Position numbers and translations under genes: made by a program
NCBI GenBank assembly: GCA_950295325.1
Contig: OX485806.1
Coordinates: forward strand, 24,676,001 to 24,740,000
Length of the DNA stretch: 64,000 nt
Source: Polytrichum commune
Lineage: Eukaryota > Streptophyta > Polytrichopsida > Polytrichales > Polytrichaceae
Direction of reading: 5' to 3'
Shown: positions 33,841 through 43,554 of the stretch, one piece after another
Layout of the letters: every line of letters begins with the position of its first letter
How positions within the stretch are numbered: the first letter of the stretch is position 1
The notes under the pieces: generated by a model
What the model was told of the DNA's origin: nothing
Seen by the model: the letters and a program-made list of their open reading frames with translations, nothing else
The model's database searches: none

Positions 33841-34608
33841 GGTCCGTCCGAGATATGTCGCAACCCCGCGGGAAAACCAAGCGCGCCCATGATGAAACCG
33901 TTCATAATATTTGACCTCAATGGGGTGCTTTGTCAATCCAAACATATCTCGAATACTGCGTCCAAGGGGCCCTTCCGTAGTCCACAAGACATGGATTACG
34001 GCGGACATTTCGATACTCTCATAAATAAGAAGGTTGTACGTGCCCGCCCCGGTTTGAGGAGCTTCCTTCGTGAGGTCCTTGGCTTCGCCCATGTCATCAT
34101 CTGGAGCTCTATGCTCATGGACAACACGAAGGCCATCGTCGGTTTCCTTTTCCGAGAACTCGCAATGCCATGCTTGCTTCTCGATCAAGAACACTGCGAT
34201 GACCTCTATGACCGTAGTGGCAATATTGTACCCAAGGTCGGAGGAGGTCGTGGGCCTCAATTCTTAAAGGTCCTGAGGAAGAACCTCTGGGTGGGCGTCC
34301 CTATGTTGGAGGGGGTTCCCCACGGTTGTTGGCCCACCCCGGATAAGACACTCCTCATTGACGACAGCCCGGCAAAGAGTATTCTCAATCCCCCGGGCAA
34401 TTGCATATTCCCGGATCCTTGGGAAAGCGATAGAAATGACAACTTTCTAGAGAGTGAACTAGGACCCTACATTAGGAGGCTTGCCTATCACCCCGGAAGT
34501 GTCCCGGATTTTGTGCTCTCCAACCCAATTGGCAATAGGCCTCTAGGCCCACAAGATGAGGAATTTAGGAGATTGTACGGCTACGCTAGACTCAATAAAT
34601 TAATATGA
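33841..34608 (+). CDS. FCP1/SCP-like HAD-family phosphatase domain
   Basis: The ORF starts at ATG 33889 and gives 239 residues; the same frame is open back to an acceptor-like CATCACAG ending at 33840. HAD motif I is FDLNGVL (Asp 9), with Asn where most active members have the second Asp. Motif II is VIIWSSM, a Lys-rich middle segment follows, and motif IV is LLIDDSPAKS (Asp 158/159). FCP1/SCP-type members dephosphorylate Ser of the RNA polymerase II tail; a DxN form may be weak or may have other substrates. The frame is intact and ends LNKLI. If the donor at 33500/33501 is used, this becomes the C-terminal domain of the DGQH protein (phase 0 on both sides). Otherwise it is a separate short gene in the same orientation. 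I regard both readings as open. Confidence 0.72.
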   Translation, partial: GPSEICRNPAGKPSAPMMKPFIIFDLNGVLCQSKHISNTASKGPFRSPQDMDYGGHFDTLINKKVVRARPGLRSFLREVLGFAHVIIWSSMLMDNTKAIVGFLFRELAMPCLLLDQEHCDDLYDRSGNIVPKVGGGRGPQFLKVLRKNLWVGVPMLEGVPHGCWPTPDKTLLIDDSPAKSILNPPGNCIFPDPWESDRNDNFLESELGPYIRRLAYHPGSVPDFVLSNPIGNRPLGPQDEEFRRLYGYARLNKLI

Positions 34609-34700
34609 AAACTTTGATGATTTTGGGTTTGTACTTGGACTCTCCATGTAAATATCTAACATTTCTCCCCTTATCTTTGTAATGTATTTTTGTGTCTTAG

Positions 34701-35597
34701 TTGCCTCACCAAGCACCCAAAAGTGTCGTCAATGGCATGTCTGCATCTCAGGCAGACACCGGCTCCCCTTCCCTTGGTATGAGCGACGTTGCAATGCCTT
34801 CACTATTCCAATATTTGGCCGTCGATGCTGCCTCTGCTGTTGATTACTCCAAAGACTCCGGGTTTGAAGACGGAGTCGTGGATAGCCCTCCTGCAAAGGT
34901 TGCAAAACTCAATTACTCTCCAAGTCCATCTCCATCTCCCCTCCGCAGTGAGAAGCACGTCCGTAACCCACGGTCGACCAGACGCCTTTGCATGGATGAA
35001 CCCCAAATTGATGTCCCGGCGTTTGCGAACGTCCCTCTCGGGCTTGTATCTACACCCGTCGATGTCCCAAAAGCTCTAACCAGCGCCCCAAAGGCGAAGG
35101 TGCCCAACTATTGGCATTCTCAAGTTTTTCCTTGATGATTTCCGTGTATTAGTGCATTTCAACTTCTTGGGTTTTTCGGACTTCCATCCGTAACTTGTAA
35201 CCACTTATACTAACCCACTTCATTATATATATTTATGGTCATTGTTCAGACCCCAATGTACACGAATGTGGGCCGGGCATCATCGACTTCGTCATTGGAT
35301 AGGCGAACACTGAAGACAGCTTCTTGCGAGTCTGATCGTTGTTTGGCCCTACGGAAGAGTGCAAGACGTTCGGTTTCCCAAACGCATTCGTATTCCACTT
35401 ATTCGGAAGGGGGTCGGCAAATATGGGCAAATGGCGCATATTCGGGGTCAACAAATAAACAAGGTTACAGCCGCGGACCCGAGATCTTTAGAGCCATGGA
35501 GGCCATGAAAGCAAAGGAACGTGAAACGGCCGTAAATGCTAATAATAGTATTGCAAAAGCAAAAGTAGTGAGTCGTAATCATGATCCGAACGTATAG
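34701..35597 (+). CDS. Ser/Pro-rich protein or C-terminal exons of the preceding unit
   Basis: Two exons, 34701-35099 and 35250-35597, join in phase 0 (AKVPN side removed; K then TPMYTNVGRASS), giving about 248 residues. The first exon follows the acceptor GTGTCTTAG; its first in-frame ATG is at 34737. It contains a Ser/Pro repeat SPSPSPSP, a Val/Pro/Ala-rich segment and a charged C-terminal helix (EIFRAMEAMKAKERETA). No domain is recognised. The 150-bp intron holds a decayed palindrome at 35171-35194. The gap from the HAD stop (34608) to this exon is only 92 bp, too short for a promoter and terminator, so these are more likely alternative or downstream exons of the same transcript. A poly(A)-like AATAAA follows at 35694. 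Confidence 0.5.
35171..35194. repeat. Decayed palindrome in the last intron of the plus-strand unit
   Basis: GTTTTTCGGACTTCCATCCGTAAC keeps both CGGA and TCCG arms but has lost the GCGC centre. It lies inside the inferred intron 35100-35249. Confidence 0.65.
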
Positions 35598-35693
35598 GCT
35601 ATATTAACATACATGTAGTTGTGGAATTATGTTTCTAGGACTTTCGCCTAATATTGGATATTCCACTTGCATTTTGTACTTCAACCCCTATTC

Positions 35694-35699
35694 AATAAA
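35694..35699 (+). terminator. Putative poly(A) signal AATAAA
   Basis: AATAAA lies 97 bp after the last stop codon of the plus-strand unit and 180 bp before the right TIR. It is the only standard signal in this margin. Plant signals are degenerate, so the assignment is tentative. Confidence 0.5.
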
Positions 35700-35879
35700 T
35701 ATGATATTGATTTTCCATATGCAAATGTTTTCATATATCCCATTTTCTTATTGTTAATGTGTAGTTCCATGCATTTGAGTCTCTTATTTGTTTCCAAAAT
35801 TGGGAACATAGCATATTTTTAGTGTTTTTATTCCTATAAATGTGAAAGCCACGTCCTTAAATAGTCTCAAAATTAACAA

Positions 35880-35907
35880 AAAGTCTCCAAATAACGAATA
35901 TAGTGTT
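35880..35907 (-). repeat. Right terminal inverted repeat of the 17-kb element
   Basis: Reverse complement of the left TIR at 18802-18829 with one mismatch. It is immediately followed by GGTA, the putative 4-bp target duplication. Confidence 0.85.
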
Positions 35908-37619
35908 GGTATCTAAGGATTAGCCATGGCCTCAACACATACTTTTTAAGTATTACCAACCTTAAGTTGAAGATCCTTGGCTCAAGGAAGTTACGCTCTA
36001 AACTCCGTAGTATCACACCTGTTGCAATCAGAGTGCACAAGATATTATGGAGTTCCGTATTGTTAACATGGATGTGTGATCCATAGTGTGATGTTGTGTA
36101 GCATGTGACACTATGGAATAACACAAAGTGCAACATTTTAATGATGTGGTGTAGTCCACTCCACTTGACCTTCCCGGGTGATGTGGCATATGCATGCACT
36201 AACATTCAACAAGTAGCATAACAAGAATAAGAATAAGAATAAGAATAAAAAGGTGACACTCCACATATTGACACATGGCGCAATGCAAGGGTGTGAGTTG
36301 ACTTCATTGGTGGTTTGCATTAATGACAAAGTTCATGATATAAGGAAGAGAAATGGGACAATAAGGAGTGAGATTTGAACTACGAACATCCGTTCCCTAG
36401 GGTTTCGAGATATTAGAGAGTGAGTGACATTATGGAGGTTGGTATTGCGGAGTTTAGGGTGCACTTCCCAGATGTATTGGTCCACTTGAAATAGAACAAA
36501 ATGTAGGCCTTGTCACATACCGATTAAAATCACCAACTCCAATAAATATTCATAACGTTTTCCCATGTATCATTATTGAAGCCTTATGCGGCTAGTGGCA
36601 ATGCAAAGCCTCCGCTTCCACCAATCTTAGATGAAGCCGAAAGGATATCTTTCAAGTGAAACAAGTACTTTAGCATGAAAATAGAGGCAATTCTTTCTCA
36701 TCAATTGGTCGGGTTATAGGTTGGAGGAAAACTTGTGAAGCCCCAAAAGTACTTGAACTCCTAGTATCCAAGGAATATAGGGATAGTGTAGCACAGTCTA
36801 CTGAAGAGTTTTAATGCACATATGTTGTGCTAGATAGCAATTCCAATACGAAACCGTAACTGAAATGATGAAATTTTGAGATAGTTCGCCAATCTCCTTG
36901 ATATGAAGTTTTTTACATTCCTTTGAGATAAGGTATTGCTTCGTCAATTAAGTAGATACACTCAAAACCGGGAGTAGTGCAACGTATTGATATTTGTTGT
37001 TTTATTTAAACGCGTTAGTCAAGATAGATAGAAGCTTCAGACCTCTTTTTAAGGCCGGTGTGAATAAAATGTATGTTCGTAATGTGAATGACCTAGTGCC
37101 ATGCGTTAGTCAACACCAAGTAACTATAAGAAATGATGCATAGAAGTTCATGGTTTTAGTCACTTGGAGGCTTGGATCTTCTTACAAATGAAAACATTTG
37201 GTTAAATTGCACCAACATTGAACATAGACTGAATGGTTGGTGTTGTTCAACCAATTGGAGTAGATTGATTGTTGATTGCCCATATATGAGCCTGTCTTTC
37301 CTTTTTAAGATCTTGTCGATTTGTTCAATATATTGGACTCTCTATTAAACGTCTCTTTATGCTTGAGGATCAATCTTCTATAAATACAACGTACAAGAAG
37401 ACATCATGGTTAATTGTTGTGGAAAAATTGCCTCAAATACTTTTACTTTGACAAATTTATTATGATAGATATGCTATTATGCAATGATAAGTATGGAATT
37501 ACCAAGACATAATAACTATTATGTACTTATCGTTGTATGACTTTAACCATGACATGGATTGAAATGAAATTGTTTTCTTAAGTCCTGGAAGCCAAAAGGC
37601 TAATGGGACTAAAAGTAGA
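35908..37619. other. Gene-free interval
   Basis: No coding region or clear repeat seen. A short GAATAA microsatellite lies at about 36220-36248. Confidence 0.4.
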
Positions 37620-38027
37620 TCATGGTGGTTTCAAACCAATTGAATCCCTAAAGTGATGGAGTGCAGGAGCCTTCATGAGACATAAACTAATTTCAACTTG
37701 ATGGTCCAATCGAAAGAAAGACTCGAGGCTCCCTAACACTACATTCTCAAATAGTGATGGAAACTTATCTCCAATGGGGTTATCTGGGGTACACTCCAAC
37801 ACAAAGTGTGCCTCGTTTTTAATTGTGTTATAAGAGCAAATGTAGCAATCACGAGTATGTTGACATAGCCTTCGAGAGGATTGGAAAAAAGAACTCTCCA
37901 CATCAGTGTTGAATGAGATGGACATGAGACAATAACACTTGGTATGTAACTTAGCTCCGTACGTAAACTTCCCAATTTTACGCTTGAGCCTAAGTCTATG
38001 CCCAAGGTTGAAGTGTCTCTCATTCAT
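37620..38027 (-). pseudogene. LINE-type reverse transcriptase C-terminal remnant
   Basis: An open frame of 135 residues contains CYICSYNTIKNEAHFVLECTP. The spacing C-x2-C, then x8-H, then x4-C resembles the zinc-binding segment at the C terminus of many non-LTR reverse transcriptase proteins (C..C....E.E.HFLL.CP). No RT core (the Y.DD region) is found in the flanks, so it is a fragment. The call depends on one motif. Confidence 0.4.
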
Positions 38028-38849
38028 GGCAATCTAAGGTTGACGTGACATCAAAGTGACAACCTTTGACCAATGTATGGGGAAAAACTTGGGCCAATTC
38101 AATCGCTATCCTTACTTCTTCAAGACCAATCAAATGTGACTTGGAAATTTCCAGGTATACTTTGTATTCTAACCCATTAAAAAAATAAAAATGTATGAGT
38201 TACTTAAAGTTTGGATTGTGAATCCATATATACAAATAAACTAGCTCATTATCTCTAACAAGAATTTGTCATCTCGATCAACCTTGATATCATCAACAAA
38301 CGAGAATGCCACATACCTATTACCCACTTCATTACACTATTGTTTTTTGGTCAAGGTTTAGTATGCAAGCTCAATGAAACAAGTGTTTGAAGTCCGTTGA
38401 TGCTTGTCAATCAACAGTCATCCTTTTCGAACCATCCGAAATTGGTCGCTAATTATACCCAAAATAAGACATTCTCTTTTCCGCTTGTAATGACTAAAAG
38501 CCCTTTATGTTGGTAATTGGGCATGGTATTGTGTAATAAAGACAACCCCTTGAGAGCCCATTATTTGAGCATGCGGAGTCGTTGGTCATCTACATAACAT
38601 TACTAAACAACTATATGATAGTTTCTTTTCAAAAATAAAATAAAATAATGATTTTAAGACTCTTATAATTTACAGTTACTTGTCAAAAAGTTCACAGAAT
38701 ACAACTTGAGGGCTCCCCATAAACTGGGAATCCTAAAATTAAAGGATGATTCTGGTAATGTGATACTTGGTCCCTCGGAACACAACCAAGGAGTTGTGTA
38801 ACGTTTCACTGAGGTAGATGGGTCGTTATTTTATTCTACTAACCTGCTT
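38028..38849. other. Gene-free interval
   Basis: No gene. The 3-prime end shares ACAACCAAGGAGTTGTGTAA with 14819, marking the edge of a dispersed repeat. Confidence 0.4.
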
Positions 38850-39220
38850 TTCTTGGCATATGAAACACACAATTAGTACAATGTGGTTAGCAAATCCAAA
38901 TTGGGGCCATAGCCATTTTCCTTGTTAAATTTTGGAGCTCGTATGAATATCTTTTTTAATTTCTAAATTGAAGATTCTCGTGCTCATTAAACGGTCACAT
39001 AGCCCCCCCCCCCCCCTCCTTTACTCTCAATTATGCTGACTATTGAATCCATAATGGTTATCATATTGTGAGCACATGCTCTCTCTTTGAATACCATGTA
39101 TGTTTGGTCTTTGTTATTGCAACCACACCAAACCACACCAAACCACACACCACTCAAATCTAGCTATCCAATGAAGTTAAGTAACCGAATTAGGCACATT
39201 TATCTCAAGTGCAAGACCAA
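38850..39220 (+). repeat. Dispersed repeat family, copy 1
   Basis: Shares ordered blocks ATATGAAACACACAATTAG, TGGTTAGCAAATCCAAATT, GGAGCTC, GAAGATTCTCGTGCTCATTAA, CACACCACTCAAAT and GAATTAGGCACAT with copies near 50696, 51317, 52975 and 56555. About 300-370 bp. It contains a C-run at 39003. No terminal repeats or RNA polymerase III boxes recognised, so class unknown. Confidence 0.75.
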
Positions 39221-41375
39221 AAAAATAATTACAAATGGAGGTGTCATTCGACGATGGTTAGACAAGTGCCAAGTCCTTGGTGGTTGTGTAGATCCTAACA
39301 TCGATGTGCACAATAGATTTGTCATGTTACTTTTATTTGGGTTTATTTTTATTGAAATGCTTGCACTTGAATTGGATTCAACTTCCCGGTCTCCAAGTTT
39401 GATCCACTTCTCACACACATCGGGTGCAAGCGTAATAGGGTCGTGCCTCACTAAAATACTTCTCATCGACTTCTTTGTTTGAGGTATTGGTTAAAGAGTT
39501 TCTTGGTAAGAGAAGTTATGTGGGCCTCATGTGGTCATGTCTCTTCTCAATTGAACATCTATGTTTTAGTGATATATGAAATGTGTTGTAATTTTGATGA
39601 GACGAGACTACCTATGTGCACAAAACAAGCACAAAACATCTTCACCAATTGTATGTGTTGCTAGTGAACATAATTTGGAGGGCATACGCAATTACCCGAG
39701 AGAATGAAAATCCTTGCTCCGACTATTACAACGTTTGCATCTCAAGTTTCAATTTTGAAACTTTGATTAACTTTCTTTGTGATTCACAATTGCTAAGTTG
39801 ACTCTACATGCCAAGTGTTGGAGGAATACTATTTTTATAATGGTCTCCCCTTATGAGGGGGGGGGGGCATAATATGAGTTGTGTGATTTTAGTGTGGTCA
39901 AGGGGATTTTGTTAAACTTCAACAGTGGTTGTTGGTTTGTTTAACCATTCGAGTATGTACACGGTCCTTGAAGTGACACTCCCAAGGTTTTATAATATTA
40001 TAATATTATGTTTATATTTGATTGATTTTGGGTTACTTACCGTTTTTGGAAAATTTTAAGAGAAGGATCCAAGGTTAGCAAATGGGTTGGAAACATGCTT
40101 GTCCTAAAAAATTGAATTATTTTGTGACTCTTATGAATTGTCAAAGTGCATTGCAACAGTGGGTCTGTTGATGTCCACTGGACATTGCTAGATTAAAAGG
40201 TGAAAACCACCTCAAAATCAATCTTATGGCGCTTAAGATTCTTTTATTAAATAACGGTTTTGTTCACCTTTTGTGGAACACTTCTCATATTGCCTCGTTA
40301 AGCAAGTAGATCCTAGATAAAGTGTTGTGATTGGCTAGAGTTGACACTCGTCTTAAACCATTTATTACATCCTTATTAAAATGCCACTACAGTTGGCCAA
40401 AGTGATGATATTTTGTACTTAAAGGCGCATATAAATAACAACTCTTCTTTTTGTCTTACTTAATGCATCGTCGTCTCACTCACTTGTTCACAATTTGAGG
40501 ATGGAATATAGGTGTCGCTTTAAGGTCGGTGTTACTTTTAGGCACACATACCTTATGAGTGAATTGGGATTGACATGTGGATATTTACCTATTGTAACTA
40601 GGGGAAATAGTTTCCAAGGGGTACCAAATCCTAAATACAATCTAGTGCTAATGAGTCAAGTTTTAGATAAGAGACCCCATAACCCAACAAACAAGGAGAT
40701 GTACTCATGTAGCCTCATGTAGCTGCAAGATTCCCACGTACTTTCATGTGATTAAAGGGTTGTTTACATCATGGACCACGAAGTTGTTCCATGTCAAATG
40801 GCCTTTTTCCTATGGTCACACTTCCACTGCCAGTTTTATGAAATATGCAATTATAAAGCCTTTGGGCCCCTCACTAGATGTAAACGGGACGTGGACCAAG
40901 TGAAGTGACCATGCACCCAAAAATGGATGTGCTGGTTCTTTTTAGTATATGCCCAAAAAGGGGATTTTTTGGTTTTTTTTTTCTTCCATGCTTCATCTTC
41001 TCCCCATTTTCCTCTTTGTTCCCCTCTTAACTACATTAATGTTTGCAAAAAAAAAAAACATAAAGATTAAACAATTCTTTTAAATTAACAATATTTAAAC
41101 GAGAATTCCCTACCATGGTCCCATGACTTTTGTAGCGAGAGAGAGCCTCTTTCACCTTTCTTGCACCACAAAACACATTGGGCCATGACAATGGATAATG
41201 TAGGCCCAAAATTAGTCAAATGACCTTTAGCTTCATGGTTACAATGATAATTTTTCCTTGATGTAAACCAGATTGGTCCCAGGACAAGTTCAACGACCAA
41301 TCACATATTTTAGAGGAGCCAGGAACGACTTCGTGGTCCATGATGTAAACAAGCCCTAAATATCCTCAAGGCCAA
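39221..41375. other. Gene-free interval
   Basis: No gene is supported. A G-run at about 39857 is seen. Several AT-rich stretches give only short frames. Confidence 0.4.
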
Positions 41376-41741
41376 AACACCACGGGCCTTGGCTTGGTGG
41401 TTAGGCTCATGGCCCCCAATGAGGAGGTTGTGGGTTCTATTCCCCATGCCGGCGTGGTGCTCACCAGCTTAGTCCACCCAACTATGGTGGGGGGTCCTTG
41501 GACCTTGTTGTATGGGTACCTCAAAGCCCTTTGGGGGGATACCATGTCCGGTATCTTCAAGGCACTAGTGGCTAGCTAGGAACTAGTATAGTGTGTCGCT
41601 ATAGTGTCCATCCTCGAAAGGGGAGAGTAGTATTGTCCCAGTGTCCCCTTGTCCAGTGGCCATCGGGTTCACTGGCATTACGAACGGACACTTTATTCAC
41701 GCCGGCCCCTTGCTAAAAAGGGACTGGAGTTTCTCTTTCTT
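41376..41741 (+). mobile_element. tRNA-derived SINE with 13-bp target duplication
   Basis: The 5-prime part carries an RNA polymerase III A box, TGGCTTGGTGG (41390-41400), and a B box, GGTTCTATTCC (41433-41443), at normal SINE spacing. A unique body follows and the 3-prime end is T-rich (TTTCTCTTTCTTT). The element is flanked by the direct repeat TCCTCAAGGCCAA at 41363-41375 and 41742-41754, as expected for target-primed insertion. The long exact duplication suggests a fairly recent insertion. Confidence 0.9.
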
Positions 41742-42104
41742 TCCTCAAGGCCAAGTATTAGGGGTGAATGTTCACAACACTTATCAAGAGGGCATATTGG
41801 GGTAGGGGAGGGTGAAAGCAACAATTAGAACCCGTGATTATCATCTTAAGGTAAGTGGACCCCTAAATCAAGGTCATAGATCTCATAATTAATTTAGTAA
41901 GCTTGATTTGAGATGGATTGGAAAGGGAATAACAAAAAAAATGATTGAATTGAGGTGAACCGAGATATGTTTATTTTGTTTGCATTTGGAATTATAGTAT
42001 TTTTACCTTTTACCATTCGATAAAAAAACCGCACTCGAAGTGGACATGGTTTGCATTTTTGGGGGGTTGCATGTTTTGTAACCTTCTTAGTGACCTACAT
42101 ATAT

Positions 42105-42443
42105 CACTACATGTAGTAGAAAACATGGTAAAAAAGAACCTCAGTCGTTTTCCCATTTTGGTTCTTTTGACCACCCTGATCTGCAGTCACAAACAACTGC
42201 GGATTTGTTTTTTTGGGTTTTACGACTGTAATTTTGAAATTTTGGGGGCTTATAATATACCGCTACATAGGTCTTGAAAATACCTTTCCAACGGTGTATT
42301 ACATGCCCCCATAATTTCAAAATTGCAGTCATAAAACCAAAAAAACAAATGTGCAGTCGCTTGGTGACTGCAGATCATGGTGGTCAAAAGAACCGCAATG
42401 GGAAAACGACTGCGGTTATTTTTTACCATGTTTTCTACTAGTG
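42105..42443. mobile_element. Non-autonomous CACTA MITE, 339 bp
   Basis: It begins CACTA and ends TAGTG, with long inverted arms (TAGAAAACATGGTAAAAAA, CAGTCGTTTTCCCATT, GACCACC.TGATCTGCAGTCAC). A TAT trinucleotide flanks both ends (42102-42104 and 42444-42446), matching the 3-bp duplication of En/Spm (CACTA) transposons. The left tip carries a 4-bp insertion after CACTA. The interior has no transposase. Confidence 0.9.
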
Positions 42444-42449
42444 TATCCA

Positions 42450-42730
42450 CACGCCCGTTTCCCCGTCTATCTACTAAGGATGCAACCATGTGTAACATCC
42501 ACGAGCCAAACTAAAAGATCGATGAGAACTATGTCAGAGACCTTGATACAAACGTGTTGACATAACATCACTTAGTGGCGTGGACCTCGTAATATAACAA
42601 TGAGATGCTGGGAACTTAGTTTGAATATGATGCATCTCATTGTTACATTATGAGGGCCCACAGAATGGGAGTTGTACATTGTGTAGTATTATGGAAACCA
42701 ACTATACGTCAAATTAATTTCAAATCTTGC
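42450..42730. other. Gene-free interval
   Basis: Nothing supported beyond unconserved short frames. Confidence 0.35.
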
Positions 42731-43260
42731 CATTTTATAATTGCTATGTGCACGAGTGCCATGTTGCGGCACGTGTACGCCCACCTATTCAAGTTGGGTC
42801 TCCAAGTACGTTTTGGTCTCTCTCTCGAACCCTCTATCCAACTCAAGGGACCCACGGGAAGACTTGGTCACCGAGCCCAAGCCAATGACAAAGAGGATAA
42901 GCAACAAAAGCTTGGGGAACTTGGAACCCAAAGTACGAGCTAATGTGAAGGAAGATCAAAGGCCTTACAAGCAAACTTGCCAAAACTAACTACACATCGT
43001 ATTACCCTTCACATCTTACCAATTTAAAAGTATAGTTCATATATGCATGAGTGCCATGATACATCACATGCCCAACTACTTAGTTGGGTCCCCAAGGATG
43101 CCTTGGTCTCTCTTGGAGTCCCCATCTAACTCAAGTGACCAATTGAAAGACTTGTTCACCAAGCCCAAGCCAACGACAAAAGGTATATGCAACAAAAAGC
43201 TAGGAAACTTGGAACCCAAACGTGATAGGCAAAAGAATTACTCCACGCCACACTAGCCCA
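42730..43260 (+). repeat. Two tandem copies of a ~200-bp repeat
   Basis: Copies near 42745-42970 and 43045-43260 share, in order, GAGTGCCATG, GTTGGGTC, CCAAG, GGTCTCTCT, CAACTCAAG, AAGACTTG(G/T)TCACC and AGCCCAAGCCAA, GAACTTGGAACCCAAA. A third copy lies at about 44970-45130. Low-complexity open frames over these are incidental. Confidence 0.75.
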
Positions 43261-43554
43261 TCTTGTAAAAGGTTAGTAAGGGTTGGTGTGAGGGGAAGAC
43301 AAAGGCCCCACTACAAACGTGTTGAACCAATTTACGTATCATATTGTTCTTCGAATCTCACCAATTTGTGATCCATATTGTACGTCTAGTTACAAATCAG
43401 CAGAAATCTTTATTAGTGTGGGCCACAATGATTCCGTAGAACCCATATTGAGCCACATTCATTTTTCAACCCACGTCATTTCTCCAGTTTAAAATACGTA
43501 TGGGCCGCATTGATTGTTTGACCATGAAAGTGATTTGGTTTTTATTCCATCTTT

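Larger units (their letters stand above)
18802..35907. mobile_element. Large 17.1-kb TIR DNA transposon carrying a DUF7869-like gene and cargo
   Basis: The outer ends are inverted repeats of 28 bp with one mismatch (18802-18829 and 35880-35907), starting AACACTATATTCGTTA. The 4 bases directly outside both ends are GGTA (18798-18801 and 35908-35911), read as a target-site duplication. Inside are two divergent multi-exon units: a DUF7869-like transposase-type protein on the minus strand (19459-22555), and a DGQH-motif protein plus HAD phosphatase region on the plus strand (29107-35597). About twenty CpG-rich palindromes of one family occur inside and none was noticed outside. Terminal non-coding margins are about 650 bp (left) and 310 bp (right). 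The tip contains CACTA but the duplication does not fit the usual 3-bp CACTA rule, so the superfamily is left open. A 316-bp MITE is nested at 26128-26443. Each main gene carries one TGA, so this copy may no longer be autonomous. Confidence 0.8.

Noticed and set aside
34697-34736. Reading the HAD exon directly into the Ser/Pro-rich exon by splicing
   Set aside because: No donor in the correct phase exists near the HAD 3-prime end, and the TGA at 34606 is followed by another in-frame stop; I therefore list the Ser/Pro-rich exons separately.
18804-35905. Assigning the 17-kb element to the CACTA superfamily because its tip contains CACTA
   Set aside because: If the borders are set at CACTA/TAGTG, the flanking trinucleotides (AAA versus TTG) do not match; the AA extension is part of the inverted repeat and GGTA duplicates outside it.
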